From the NCBI GenBank assembly GCA_963784645.1, contig CAWARY010000002.1, positions 62,001-126,000 of the forward strand: a stretch of DNA of 64,000 nucleotides, in the 5' to 3' direction. The stretch is from JBBRVW01 sp963784645 (GTDB lineage: Bacteria; Actinomycetota; Actinomycetes; JACCUZ01). Below, piece by piece: positions 7,234 to 14,709 of the stretch; positions within the stretch are counted from its first letter, which is position 1; each line of letters opens with the position of its first letter. A model generated the notes under the pieces. It had not been told where the DNA came from, did no database searches, and was given only the letters and a program-made list of their open reading frames with translations. Both the position numbers and the translations under genes were made by a program.

Positions 7234-8579
7234 CCCAGCTCAGGCTGCGCCGGGCGCGCCTGGTCGACGGCGGTGACCTGGTCGACGTGCACGTCGACGC
7301 CGGCCTCGTCACCGACGTCGGCCGGCACTCGACCGACGCGCCCGAGCAGGTCGCCGAGGTGGAGATCGACGCTGCGGGCGCCCTGGTGCGAGCCCCGTTC
7401 GTCGAGCCGCACATCCACCTCGACGCGACCCTGACCGCAGGCCAGCCACGGTGGAACTCCTCCGGCACGCTGTGGGAGGGCATCGCGGTCTGGTCCGAGC
7501 GCAAGCCGACCGTGACGCGTGAGGACGTCCTCGCCAGAGCCGAGCAGGTGCTGCGCTGGCAGGCCGCCCAGGGCGTGCTGTTCGTCCGCAGCCACTGCGA
7601 CGTCACCGACCCCTCGCTCACCGCGCTCGACGCGCTGCTCGAGCTGCGGGACCGGGTCCGCGACGTCGTCACCCTGCAGGTGGTCGCGTTCCCCCAGGAG
7701 GGCATCGTGTCCTTCCCGGGCGGGGCCGAGCTGCTCGAGGAGGCGGTGCGCCGGGGAGCCGACGTCGTCGGTGCCATCCCGCATTTCGAGGACACGCGGG
7801 AGGACGGCGTCCGGTCCCTCGAGATCGCCGTCGACATCGCGCAGCGGTACGACCGGATGGTCGACGCGCACTGCGACGAGATCGACGACGAGCAGTCCCG
7901 GTTCGTCGAGGTGCTGGCCACGCTCGCGCTGCGCAGCGGTCTCGGTGACCGGGTCACGGCCAGCCACACCACCGCGATGGGCAGCTACAACGCGGCGTAC
8001 GCGTACAAGCTGCAACGGCTGCTGGTGCGGTCCGGCATCAGCCTGGTCAGCAACCCGCTGGTCAACCTCGCGCTGCAGGGCCGGTTCGACGACTACCCGA
8101 AGCGACGTGGCCTGACCCGGGTCAAGGAGCTGCTCGCCGCCGGCGTCAACGTCGCCTTCGGCACCGACGACGTGATGGACCCGTGGTTCCCGCTCGGCAC
8201 CGGGAGCCCGATGCTGCTGGCCCACACCGGGGTGGTCGCGGCGCAGCTCACCGGCCAGGCCGAGATCGCCGAGACGTTCGAGATGGTGTCCAGCCGCGGC
8301 GCCCGGGTGCTGGGCCTCGGTAACGGCTACGGGCTGGAGCGCGGCCGGCCCGCCGACCTCGTCGTGCTGCCGGCCTCGTCCCGCCTCGACGCCGTCCGCC
8401 GCCAGGTGGCGCCCCAGTGGGTGGTCGCCCGTGGCCGGGTGGTCGCCGAGCGCGTCCCGTCCCCGGTCGAGCTGCACTGGCCGGGCGGGCGGCACAGCGT
8501 CGACTTCGTGCGGGACGCCGACGCCGACGCCGCGACCTGGCGCCACGCCGCCGTCTCCCGGGACCGGGTCGCGCAGTGA
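7230..8579 (+). CDS. codA: Cytosine deaminase-type amidohydrolase (CodA family)
   Basis: A 449-residue metal-dependent amidohydrolase in TIM-barrel form. Metal and active-site elements are visible: EPHIHLD (His-x-His), HCDEIDDEQSRF (catalytic Glu), ASHTTAM (His) and FGTDDVMDPW (metal Asp). These follow E. coli CodA closely as I remember it, except that the residue before the DD pair is Thr rather than His. Expected activity is hydrolytic deamination of cytosine or a related aminopyrimidine such as isocytosine. Start TTG at 7230 overlaps the permease stop (TTGA) and is the only start that keeps the whole fold. The stop overlaps the next start as GTGA. Confidence 0.88.
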   Translation: MTQLRLRRARLVDGGDLVDVHVDAGLVTDVGRHSTDAPEQVAEVEIDAAGALVRAPFVEPHIHLDATLTAGQPRWNSSGTLWEGIAVWSERKPTVTREDVLARAEQVLRWQAAQGVLFVRSHCDVTDPSLTALDALLELRDRVRDVVTLQVVAFPQEGIVSFPGGAELLEEAVRRGADVVGAIPHFEDTREDGVRSLEIAVDIAQRYDRMVDAHCDEIDDEQSRFVEVLATLALRSGLGDRVTASHTTAMGSYNAAYAYKLQRLLVRSGISLVSNPLVNLALQGRFDDYPKRRGLTRVKELLAAGVNVAFGTDDVMDPWFPLGTGSPMLLAHTGVVAAQLTGQAEIAETFEMVSSRGARVLGLGNGYGLERGRPADLVVLPASSRLDAVRRQVAPQWVVARGRVVAERVPSPVELHWPGGRHSVDFVRDADADAATWRHAAVSRDRVAQ

Positions 8580-9472
8580 CCGGCCAGCACGACGCGACCG
8601 CCCCGGCCGCGCCGGTCCGCTGGCCCGAGGGAAAGCAGGCAGCCGCCACCCTCGGCTTCGACATGGACGCCGAGGCCGTGGTGCTCACCATCGACCCCAG
8701 CGCGGCGAGCCGGCTGTCGGTCATGTCGCACCAGGCGTACGGGCCGCTCACGGGGATGCCCCGCCTGCTCGCCCTGCTGGAACGTCGCGACGTCCGGGCG
8801 ACCTTCTTCTGCCCGGGGTTCACCGCGGAGCGGTACCCCGACCTGCTCCGCAGGGTCCGGGACGCGGGGCACGAGATCGCCCACCACGGCTACCTGCACG
8901 AGGCGGTCACCGGCATGTCGCCCGTCGAGGAGGCGGCCATGCTGGACCGCGGCCTGGACGCGCTGGAGAAGGTCACCGGGCTGCGACCGGCGGGGTACCG
9001 GGCGCCGATGTGGGAGACCACGTACGCCACCACCGGGCTGCTGCTCGACCGCGGGTTCCGTTACGACTCAAGCCTGATGGACGGCGAGCTGCCCTACGAG
9101 CTCGCCGAAGGGCCGGCCGCGGACGCCCGCTCGATCATCGAGATCCCGGTGCACTGGGCGCTGGACGACTGGGAGCAGTACGCCTACCTCCCGGACCTGT
9201 TCGGCTCGGGTCTGATCGAGGACCCGGCGAAGGCGCTGTCGATGTGGCGCGCGGACCTCGACGCGATGTACGACGAGGGGTGCTGCTTCGCCCTCACCAA
9301 CCACCCGTTCCTCTCCGGGCGGCCGGCCCGCGCGCGGGCGCTCGAGCTGCTCATCGAGGACATGCAGGGCCGGCCGGCCCTGTGGCTCGCGACCGCAGGC
9401 GAGATCGCCGCGCACATCCGGTCGCTCTCGCTGACCCCCCGGGTGTTCCCGCAACCCGTCGTCCCCGACTGA
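8576..9472 (+). CDS. Polysaccharide deacetylase-fold (NodB/PuuE-type) hydrolase
   Basis: A 298-residue NodB-homology protein. Motifs seen: FDMDAE (motif 1 with metal Asp), HEIAHHGYLHE (motif 2 His pair) and YRAPMW (motif 3 Arg). There is no signal peptide, so it acts in the cytoplasm, unlike cell-wall deacetylases. Cytoplasmic members of this branch include PuuE allantoinase, which opens a cyclic amide. Placed between a pyrimidine-type deaminase and a ureohydrolase, and coupled to the deaminase by GTGA, it most likely hydrolyses a ring C-N bond in the same pathway (inference). A genuine sugar deacetylase role is less likely from context. Confidence 0.82.
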   Translation: MTGQHDATAPAAPVRWPEGKQAAATLGFDMDAEAVVLTIDPSAASRLSVMSHQAYGPLTGMPRLLALLERRDVRATFFCPGFTAERYPDLLRRVRDAGHEIAHHGYLHEAVTGMSPVEEAAMLDRGLDALEKVTGLRPAGYRAPMWETTYATTGLLLDRGFRYDSSLMDGELPYELAEGPAADARSIIEIPVHWALDDWEQYAYLPDLFGSGLIEDPAKALSMWRADLDAMYDEGCCFALTNHPFLSGRPARARALELLIEDMQGRPALWLATAGEIAAHIRSLSLTPRVFPQPVVPD

Positions 9473-9483
9473 GGAGACACCCC

Positions 9484-10446
9484 GTGGACCCCGCCGACAT
9501 TCTCGGCCCGGTGGACGGCACCCAGGTGCCTCGCTTCGCCGGTGCCCCCACGTTCGCCCGTCTGCCGCGGGTCGACGAGGTCAGCGACTACGACGTCGCG
9601 ATCCTCGGCGCCCCGTTCGACGGCGGCGTCTCCTACCGTCCGGGCGCGCGGTTCGGGCCGGCCGCGGTCCGGCAGGCGTCCCGCCACCTCCGGCCGGCGT
9701 TCCACCCCGACGTCGACGTCGCGCCGTTCCGGGTGCTGCAGGCCGTCGACGCCGGCGACGTCCCGTGCAACCCCTTCGACATCGACGCCGCGCTGCAGCA
9801 GATCGACGACCACGCCGGCGAGCTGGTGGGCGAGCGACGGCGCCTCATCACGATCGGCGGCGACCACACCATCGCGCTCGCCGCGCTGCGCGCCGTGGTG
9901 CGGCAGCACGGCCCGGTCGCCGTCGTGCACCTCGACGCGCACCTCGACACGTGGGACACCTACTTCGGTGCGGAGCGCACCCACGGCACGGTGTTCCGCC
10001 GGGCCGCCGAGGAGGGCCTGCTGCTGCCGGACGCGTCGACCCACGTCGGGATCCGCGGCCCGCTGTACGACGCCGCCGACCTGACCGACGACGCGCGCTT
10101 CGGCTTCTCCACCGTGCGGGCCGTCGACTTCGACCGGCTCGGCGTCGAGGAGGTCGTCGGCCGGATCCGCGAACGCGCCGGCGACGCGCCGGTGTACCTG
10201 TCGGTCGACATCGACGTCCTGGACCCGGCGTTCGCACCCGGCACCGGCACCCCCGAGGTCGGTGGTCTGATGTCCCGCGAGCTGCTGGCCCTCCTGCGGG
10301 CACTGCCGGGCGAGCAGCTCGTGGCCGCCGACGTGGTCGAGGTCAGCCCGCCGTACGACCACGCCGAGATCACCTCGCTCGCGGCCGCCACGGTCGTCTA
10401 CGACATGGTCGCGGTGATGGCCCGCGCCGCGTCGGCCCCCGCCTGA
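9484..10446 (+). CDS. Ureohydrolase (agmatinase/guanidino-acid hydrolase family)
   Basis: A 320-residue arginase-fold enzyme with the dimanganese motifs GGDHTIA, HLDAHLDTWDTYF and SVDIDVLDPAFAPGTGTPE in the right order and spacing. It should split urea from a guanidino compound. Agmatinase (SpeB) is the default name, but family members also act on guanidinobutyrate, guanidinopropionate and free guanidine, and no putrescine genes are nearby. It is the last gene of the NCS1-deaminase-NodB operon, 11 nt downstream, with GAGGAGA before the GTG at 9484. In this operon the substrate is probably the ring-opened product of the two upstream enzymes (inference). Confidence 0.88.
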   Translation: MDPADILGPVDGTQVPRFAGAPTFARLPRVDEVSDYDVAILGAPFDGGVSYRPGARFGPAAVRQASRHLRPAFHPDVDVAPFRVLQAVDAGDVPCNPFDIDAALQQIDDHAGELVGERRRLITIGGDHTIALAALRAVVRQHGPVAVVHLDAHLDTWDTYFGAERTHGTVFRRAAEEGLLLPDASTHVGIRGPLYDAADLTDDARFGFSTVRAVDFDRLGVEEVVGRIRERAGDAPVYLSVDIDVLDPAFAPGTGTPEVGGLMSRELLALLRALPGEQLVAADVVEVSPPYDHAEITSLAAATVVYDMVAVMARAASAPA

Positions 10447-10469
10447 CCCACCCCCGGCTCGACGCGGCG

Positions 10470-11480
10470 TCAGCCCGACGTGACATCGAGGAGCACCTTC
10501 CCTCGGGTCCCGGTCGGCGACCGCAACGCGTCCAGGGCTGCCGCCCAGTGCGACAGCGGGAAGCGGTGCGTGACCAGGAAGCCGAGATCGAGCCGCCCGG
10601 TGTTGAGCAGCTGCACGACCTGGGTCCACGCGGTGACCGTGTAGCTGAAGCTGCCGAGCACGGTCACGTCGCCGTTGACCAGGTCGTCGATCGGCAGCGG
10701 TACGGTCTTCCCGGTGCCGGCCAGGCCGAGCAGGACCAAGGTGCCGCCGCGGGCCGTCGCGCTCAGGGCGGCGGACACTGCGGCCGGGACACCGGCCGCC
10801 TCGACCACCACGTCGTACCCGCCGCCCGCGTCCTCGGGGCTCGTGACGAACAGGTCGGCGCCGGCGGCTGTCGCCAGCGGCGCCTGCTCCTGCCGGGCGC
10901 CGAGCAGGGTGACCGAGGCCGGGGACCAGAGCCGGGCCAACGTGACCGCCAGCAGCCCGACCGTGCCGTCGCCGACGACCAGGACCCGCTGCCCCGGCCT
11001 CGGGGCAGCGCGCAGCAGGGCCCGCAGGACGACCGCCGCCGGCTCGACCAGCGCGCCGGACTCGGCCGACACCGCCGCGTCCAGGACGTGCACCAGCTCG
11101 GCCGGGGCGGCGACCAGCTCAGCGGCCGCACCGTCCCGGACGAAGCCGAACTCGTCGTAGGTCGCACAGCGGTTGGTGTCACCGGCCACACAGGCCGCGC
11201 ACACCCGGCACGGGACGATGCCCTCGACCACGACACGCGAGCCGACCGGCGGCGCCGACGGCGAGTTCCCGGCCGCCATGACCACGCCGCTCCACTCGTG
11301 CCCGAGCACCAGCGGCAGCCGCACGTACGCCGGGTCGATGCTGCCGTCGATGATCTCCAGGTCGGTGCCGCAGAGACCCACGACGACCGGCCGGACGAGA
11401 ACGTCGCCGGGACCCGGCACCGGGCCGGCGTGCTCCTCGAGCGCGATGCGTCCCGGGCCGCTGACGACCAGCGCCCTCAT
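10470..11480 (-). CDS. Zinc-dependent medium-chain alcohol (sugar/polyol) dehydrogenase
   Basis: A 336-residue MDR enzyme. The catalytic zinc region reads VGLCGTDLEIIDG and GHEWSGVV. The structural-zinc lobe is eroded to a three-Cys pattern (CRVCAACVAGDTNRC). The Rossmann loop is VVGDGTVGLLAV. Members oxidise sorbitol, xylitol, threonine or sugars with NAD(P)+. Start ATG at 11480 overlaps the IclR stop (ATGA), so regulator and enzyme are one transcript. It probably supplies the first oxidation of the sugar handled by the divergent dehydratase cluster, giving a lactone for the SMP-30 enzyme (inference). Confidence 0.88.
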   Translation of the reverse strand: MRALVVSGPGRIALEEHAGPVPGPGDVLVRPVVVGLCGTDLEIIDGSIDPAYVRLPLVLGHEWSGVVMAAGNSPSAPPVGSRVVVEGIVPCRVCAACVAGDTNRCATYDEFGFVRDGAAAELVAAPAELVHVLDAAVSAESGALVEPAAVVLRALLRAAPRPGQRVLVVGDGTVGLLAVTLARLWSPASVTLLGARQEQAPLATAAGADLFVTSPEDAGGGYDVVVEAAGVPAAVSAALSATARGGTLVLLGLAGTGKTVPLPIDDLVNGDVTVLGSFSYTVTAWTQVVQLLNTGRLDLGFLVTHRFPLSHWAAALDALRSPTGTRGKVLLDVTSG

Positions 11481-12316
11481 CGGGACCCCGTGACCCGGCG
11501 CGGGGTGCCGCGCAGCTGCTCGGTGACCTGGTCCGCAGCGGCCCCGACGGCCTGCCCCAGCTCGTCCACCGCGCGGGCCGTCAGGTCCCGCTTGATGCCG
11601 GTCGCGCTCAGCGCCCCGGCGCAGGCGCCGGTGTGGTCGAAGAAGGCGGCACCGATGCAGAACACGCCCTCGACGTCCTCCTCGTCGTCGACGGCGTAGC
11701 CGCGGCGGCGGGTGGCCGCGAGATCGGCCAACAGCTCGTTCAGGCTGGTGATCGTCTTCGGGGTACGGCCCTGAAGACCGGTCTCGGCAACCAGGGCGGC
11801 GACCTCGTCGTCGGGGAGGGTCGCCAGGATCGCCTTGCCGGCCGAGCTCACGTGGGCCAGCTCCGGGACGCCGAGCGGGGTGTGGAAGCGAATGGCTCCC
11901 GGGGCGTCGACGCGCTCGACGAACATCGGCTGGGCGGCGTCGTTCAGGGCCGCCCGCGTGGTCAGCCCGGTCCGGGCGCTCAGGGCGTGCAGCACCGGCC
12001 GGCACAGCTGGCCCAGGGGCAGCCGGTTGGCCGACACGTCGCCGAGGTGCACCAGGGCCAGCCCCAGCTGGTAGCGCGGGCCGGCGCCGTCCGCGCGCAG
12101 GTACCCCTCGTCGGCCAGCGTGTGCGCCAGGGCGAAGGCAGTGCTCTTCGACGTCCCGAGCTCGCGGGCCAGCTCGCTGACGCTCAGTCCCTCCAGCGGC
12201 CCCTCGGCCACGATGTCGAGCAGTCGCAGGGCCCGAGCCACGCTGCCGACCGTGTAGCGCGAGCCGGCCGCCGCCGATGGGGGGTCGGTGACCCTTGCTT
12301 GCGTCCGGCTGGACAC
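11477..12316 (-). CDS. IclR family transcriptional regulator
   Basis: A 279-residue regulator with an N-terminal winged helix (VARALRLLDIVAEGPLEGLSV, then ELARELGTSKSTAFALAHTL) and the C-terminal IclR effector domain (SSAGKAILATLP, EDVEGVFCIGAAFFD). IclR proteins commonly govern aromatic and sugar-acid catabolism. The start is placed at GTG 12316 because CGGAGG is 8 nt upstream; a GTG three bases earlier and more distant ATGs are possible but lack this spacing. It is divergent to the sugar-oxidation operon, across a 252-bp gap with repeats, and coupled to the dehydrogenase gene. Effector is probably a sugar acid of the pathway (inference). Confidence 0.92.
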   Translation of the reverse strand: MSSRTQARVTDPPSAAAGSRYTVGSVARALRLLDIVAEGPLEGLSVSELARELGTSKSTAFALAHTLADEGYLRADGAGPRYQLGLALVHLGDVSANRLPLGQLCRPVLHALSARTGLTTRAALNDAAQPMFVERVDAPGAIRFHTPLGVPELAHVSSAGKAILATLPDDEVAALVAETGLQGRTPKTITSLNELLADLAATRRRGYAVDDEEDVEGVFCIGAAFFDHTGACAGALSATGIKRDLTARAVDELGQAVGAAADQVTEQLRGTPRRVTGSR

Positions 12317-12568
12317 CACACAGACCTCCGAGTTGTTCGGCACAGCCACACAGCACATATCTCTGACGAACGGGACAGAACGTCCCGTGGTGCCCCGAGG
12401 ACCGGGGGCACCGCACATGGTGCGCACCGACGGGACCGGAAGGCAAGGCTATGAAACGGGTTCACCGATCTCACCGACGAACATCGGCAAGGTCCTTGAC
12501 ACCACTCGACCCGACTGCTCGACTGTGCTGTTCCACCGATTAGCGTTCTGTCCTGCCGAACATCGTGG
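12317..12568. promoter_or_regulatory. IclR/operon divergent control region with repeated half-sites
   Basis: The gap carries ACGGGAC-AGAAC-GTCCCGT, a 7-5-7 perfect dyad at 12370-12388. Its internal GGACAGAACG (12373-12382) recurs inverted as CGTTCTGTCC at 12544-12553, close to the start of the plus-strand operon. GTTCGGCA, 14-20 bp upstream of the IclR start region, also recurs inverted next to the second copy (12554-12561). Two matching sites flanking the gap suggest cooperative or looping control by the IclR protein. No gene is seen here. Confidence 0.5.
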
Positions 12569-13723
12569 GTGAGGAGGTGCTCCATCACGCTGGACACGGC
12601 CTCGGTCGAGCGGCTCCGGTCCACCTTCGGGCGCGCCAGGATGGTCGCCGAAAGCGCCGGCCTCGCGGGCGTGGTCCTGACCCGCCCGGGGCCGGTGGCC
12701 TGGGCGACGGGCGGGCTCAACGCACCGATCGACCGCTCGGCCCCGGTCGACCAGGTCTGGCTCGCGCTGGGCGCCGACCGGGCCACCGTCGTGACGACCG
12801 CCGTCGAGGCGCCGCGGCTGGCCGCCGAGCACGACCTCGCCGGCCTCGGACTAGACCTGGTCGCCGTCCCGTGGTGGGCGCCCGACGCCTTCGTCAGCGC
12901 CGCGGCCACCGCAGCGGGTGCACAGCCTGCCGACCTCGGCGCCGACGACCACCCGGCGTTCGGCCACGACCTGTCGGTCGCGCTGACCGAGGCCCGGCTC
13001 GCCCTCGACGTCGGCGAGCGGGACCAGCTCCGCGCGCTGGGCCGGGACGCAGCCATGGCGGTCGAGGGCGCGCTTCGCGCCTGGCGGCCGGGTGAGCAGG
13101 ACCGTGACGTGGCCGCCCGGGTGGCCGCCGACGTCGAACGGCTGGGCGCACTCGCGCCGGTGCTCCTCGTCGGTGGCGACGACCGGGTCCGGCGGTTCCG
13201 GCACCCGGTGGCCGTGGGCGCCCCGGTGCACGAGCTGGTGATGGCCGTGCTCGTCGCGTCCCGCGACGGCCGGCACGTCGCACTGACCCGCTACGCCTCC
13301 GCCCGCCCGCTGGACGGCGACCTCGCCGACGGGCTCGCCGCCGCCCGTCGACTGCACCGGCGAACCCTGGGTGCCTGCCGGCCGGGCACCACGGCGGGCG
13401 CCGTCATGACCGAGCTCGCCGCCGCCTACGCCGACGAGGGCGCGCCGACCGCCTGGCAGCAGCACTACCAGGGCGGCCCGATCGGCTACGGGCAGCGCGA
13501 GTTCGAGATCGCACCGGGCCAGTCGGACAGCCCGTGGTGGACGACGCGGCTGCCCACCGGGTGCGCCGTCGCGTGGAACCCGAGCCTGCCCGGCGGGGCC
13601 AAGGACGAGGACACCTACCTGCTCGGTGACACCAGCCCCGAGCTCGTCACCAGCACTGCCGACTGGCCCACCGCCGACGACCTCCAGCCAGCACGTCCCG
13701 CCGTGCTCGTCGCTGGCGACTGA
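12569..13723 (+). CDS. M24-fold (creatinase/aminopeptidase P-like) protein with degraded metal site
   Basis: A 384-residue protein with a creatinase-type N-terminal domain (GVVLTRPGPVAWATGG) and a pita-bread C-terminal domain recognisable from WQQHYQGGPIGYGQREFE and KDEDTYLL. The two metal Asp of true M24 peptidases are missing: the strand that should read DxG...SDxTR reads VLVASRDGRHVALTR, and the EPG element reads NPS. It is therefore unlikely to be an ordinary metallopeptidase. It is the first gene of the sugar-oxidation operon. The start is uncertain: GTG at 12569 has no upstream ribosome site, while GAGGAGG (12571-12577) lies 6 nt before an in-frame ATC. Function unknown. Confidence 0.75.
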   Translation: MRRCSITLDTASVERLRSTFGRARMVAESAGLAGVVLTRPGPVAWATGGLNAPIDRSAPVDQVWLALGADRATVVTTAVEAPRLAAEHDLAGLGLDLVAVPWWAPDAFVSAAATAAGAQPADLGADDHPAFGHDLSVALTEARLALDVGERDQLRALGRDAAMAVEGALRAWRPGEQDRDVAARVAADVERLGALAPVLLVGGDDRVRRFRHPVAVGAPVHELVMAVLVASRDGRHVALTRYASARPLDGDLADGLAAARRLHRRTLGACRPGTTAGAVMTELAAAYADEGAPTAWQQHYQGGPIGYGQREFEIAPGQSDSPWWTTRLPTGCAVAWNPSLPGGAKDEDTYLLGDTSPELVTSTADWPTADDLQPARPAVLVAGD

Positions 13724-13735
13724 GAGGACATGCCC

Positions 13736-14656
13736 ATGCGCTCCGACTTGCTGCTCGCCGCCGCCGGACACGGACCTGAGACGGTGCCTGCGACCAGCGA
13801 GCACCGGTTCCCGGACGGGGCCGACTACCGCATCGAGGTGCCGTCGGTCGAGGGTCCCGGCGTCCTCGCCGCGGTGCTCGCCGAGGCCGCCGACCGCCAC
13901 GTCGTCGTCAACCGGGTGTCCCAGGGTAGCGGCGCCATGATGCACACCGAGGCCGAGCTCGCCGAGATGGCGCGCATCGGTGCCGACGCCGGCCTCGAGG
14001 TCTCGCTGTTCGTGGGGCCCCGCGAGGAGTGGGGCATCTCTGCGATGGCCCGCGCGGCCGACGGCGGCTGCCTGGCCGGCGGCATCCGCGGTCTGCGCCA
14101 GCTCCGCTACGCCGTCGAGGACGTCCTGCGCGCGGTCGACTGCGGCATCCGGGGCTTCCTGGTGGCCGACCTCGGCCTGCTGCACCTCCTGGCGCAGGCA
14201 CAGAAGACCGGCGAGGTGCCGATGGACGTGGTCTGGAAGGTCTCCGCCCTCGCGGCCCCGTCGAACCCGGCCGCCCTGCAGGTCCTCGAGAGCCTGGGTG
14301 CCGGCACGGTGAACCTGCCCACCGACCTCACGCTCGCGGAGCTCGCCGAGATGCGGGCCGCCACCGCGCTGCCGCTCGACCTGTACGTCGAGGCGCCCGA
14401 CGCGATGGGCGGGGTCGTCCGTGGGGAACAGGTCGCCGACCTGGTCGCGGTGGCCGCGCCGCTGTACGTGAAGTTCGGGCTGCGCAACTCGCGACCGCTG
14501 TACCCGTCCGGGATGCATGTGCAGCACGACGCCGAGCTGATCGCCCGGGAGAAGGTGCGCCGCGCCCAGATCGCGCTGGAGTGGATCGCACGGGGGGACG
14601 CCGACCTGGTCCAGTCCGCCCCGGGCGCCGCCGGGCTAGCCGTCCCCCGGCCCTGA
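13736..14656 (+). CDS. Unassigned TIM-barrel-like protein (peptidase U32-like pattern)
   Basis: A 306-residue cytoplasmic protein whose alternating strand/helix pattern (LEVSLFVGP, GCGIRGF-like turns, GTVNLPTDLTLAELAEMR, LYVKFGL) suggests a TIM barrel, with some resemblance to the U32 family, but I do not see the U32 signature and do not assign activity. It lies 12 nt after the M24-like gene and 53 nt before the dehydratase, so it is co-transcribed with the sugar-oxidation genes. Start ATG at 13736 is preferred to the ATG at 13730 because AGAGGA sits 6 nt before it. It may act as an aldolase-, isomerase- or lyase-like enzyme on a sugar derivative (speculative). Confidence 0.7.
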   Translation: MRSDLLLAAAGHGPETVPATSEHRFPDGADYRIEVPSVEGPGVLAAVLAEAADRHVVVNRVSQGSGAMMHTEAELAEMARIGADAGLEVSLFVGPREEWGISAMARAADGGCLAGGIRGLRQLRYAVEDVLRAVDCGIRGFLVADLGLLHLLAQAQKTGEVPMDVVWKVSALAAPSNPAALQVLESLGAGTVNLPTDLTLAELAEMRAATALPLDLYVEAPDAMGGVVRGEQVADLVAVAAPLYVKFGLRNSRPLYPSGMHVQHDAELIAREKVRRAQIALEWIARGDADLVQSAPGAAGLAVPRP

Positions 14657-14709
14657 CCGACCGGCAGGCAGCCGGCACGCAGACCGACGAGAGGACCGAG
14701 GAGGTGGGC

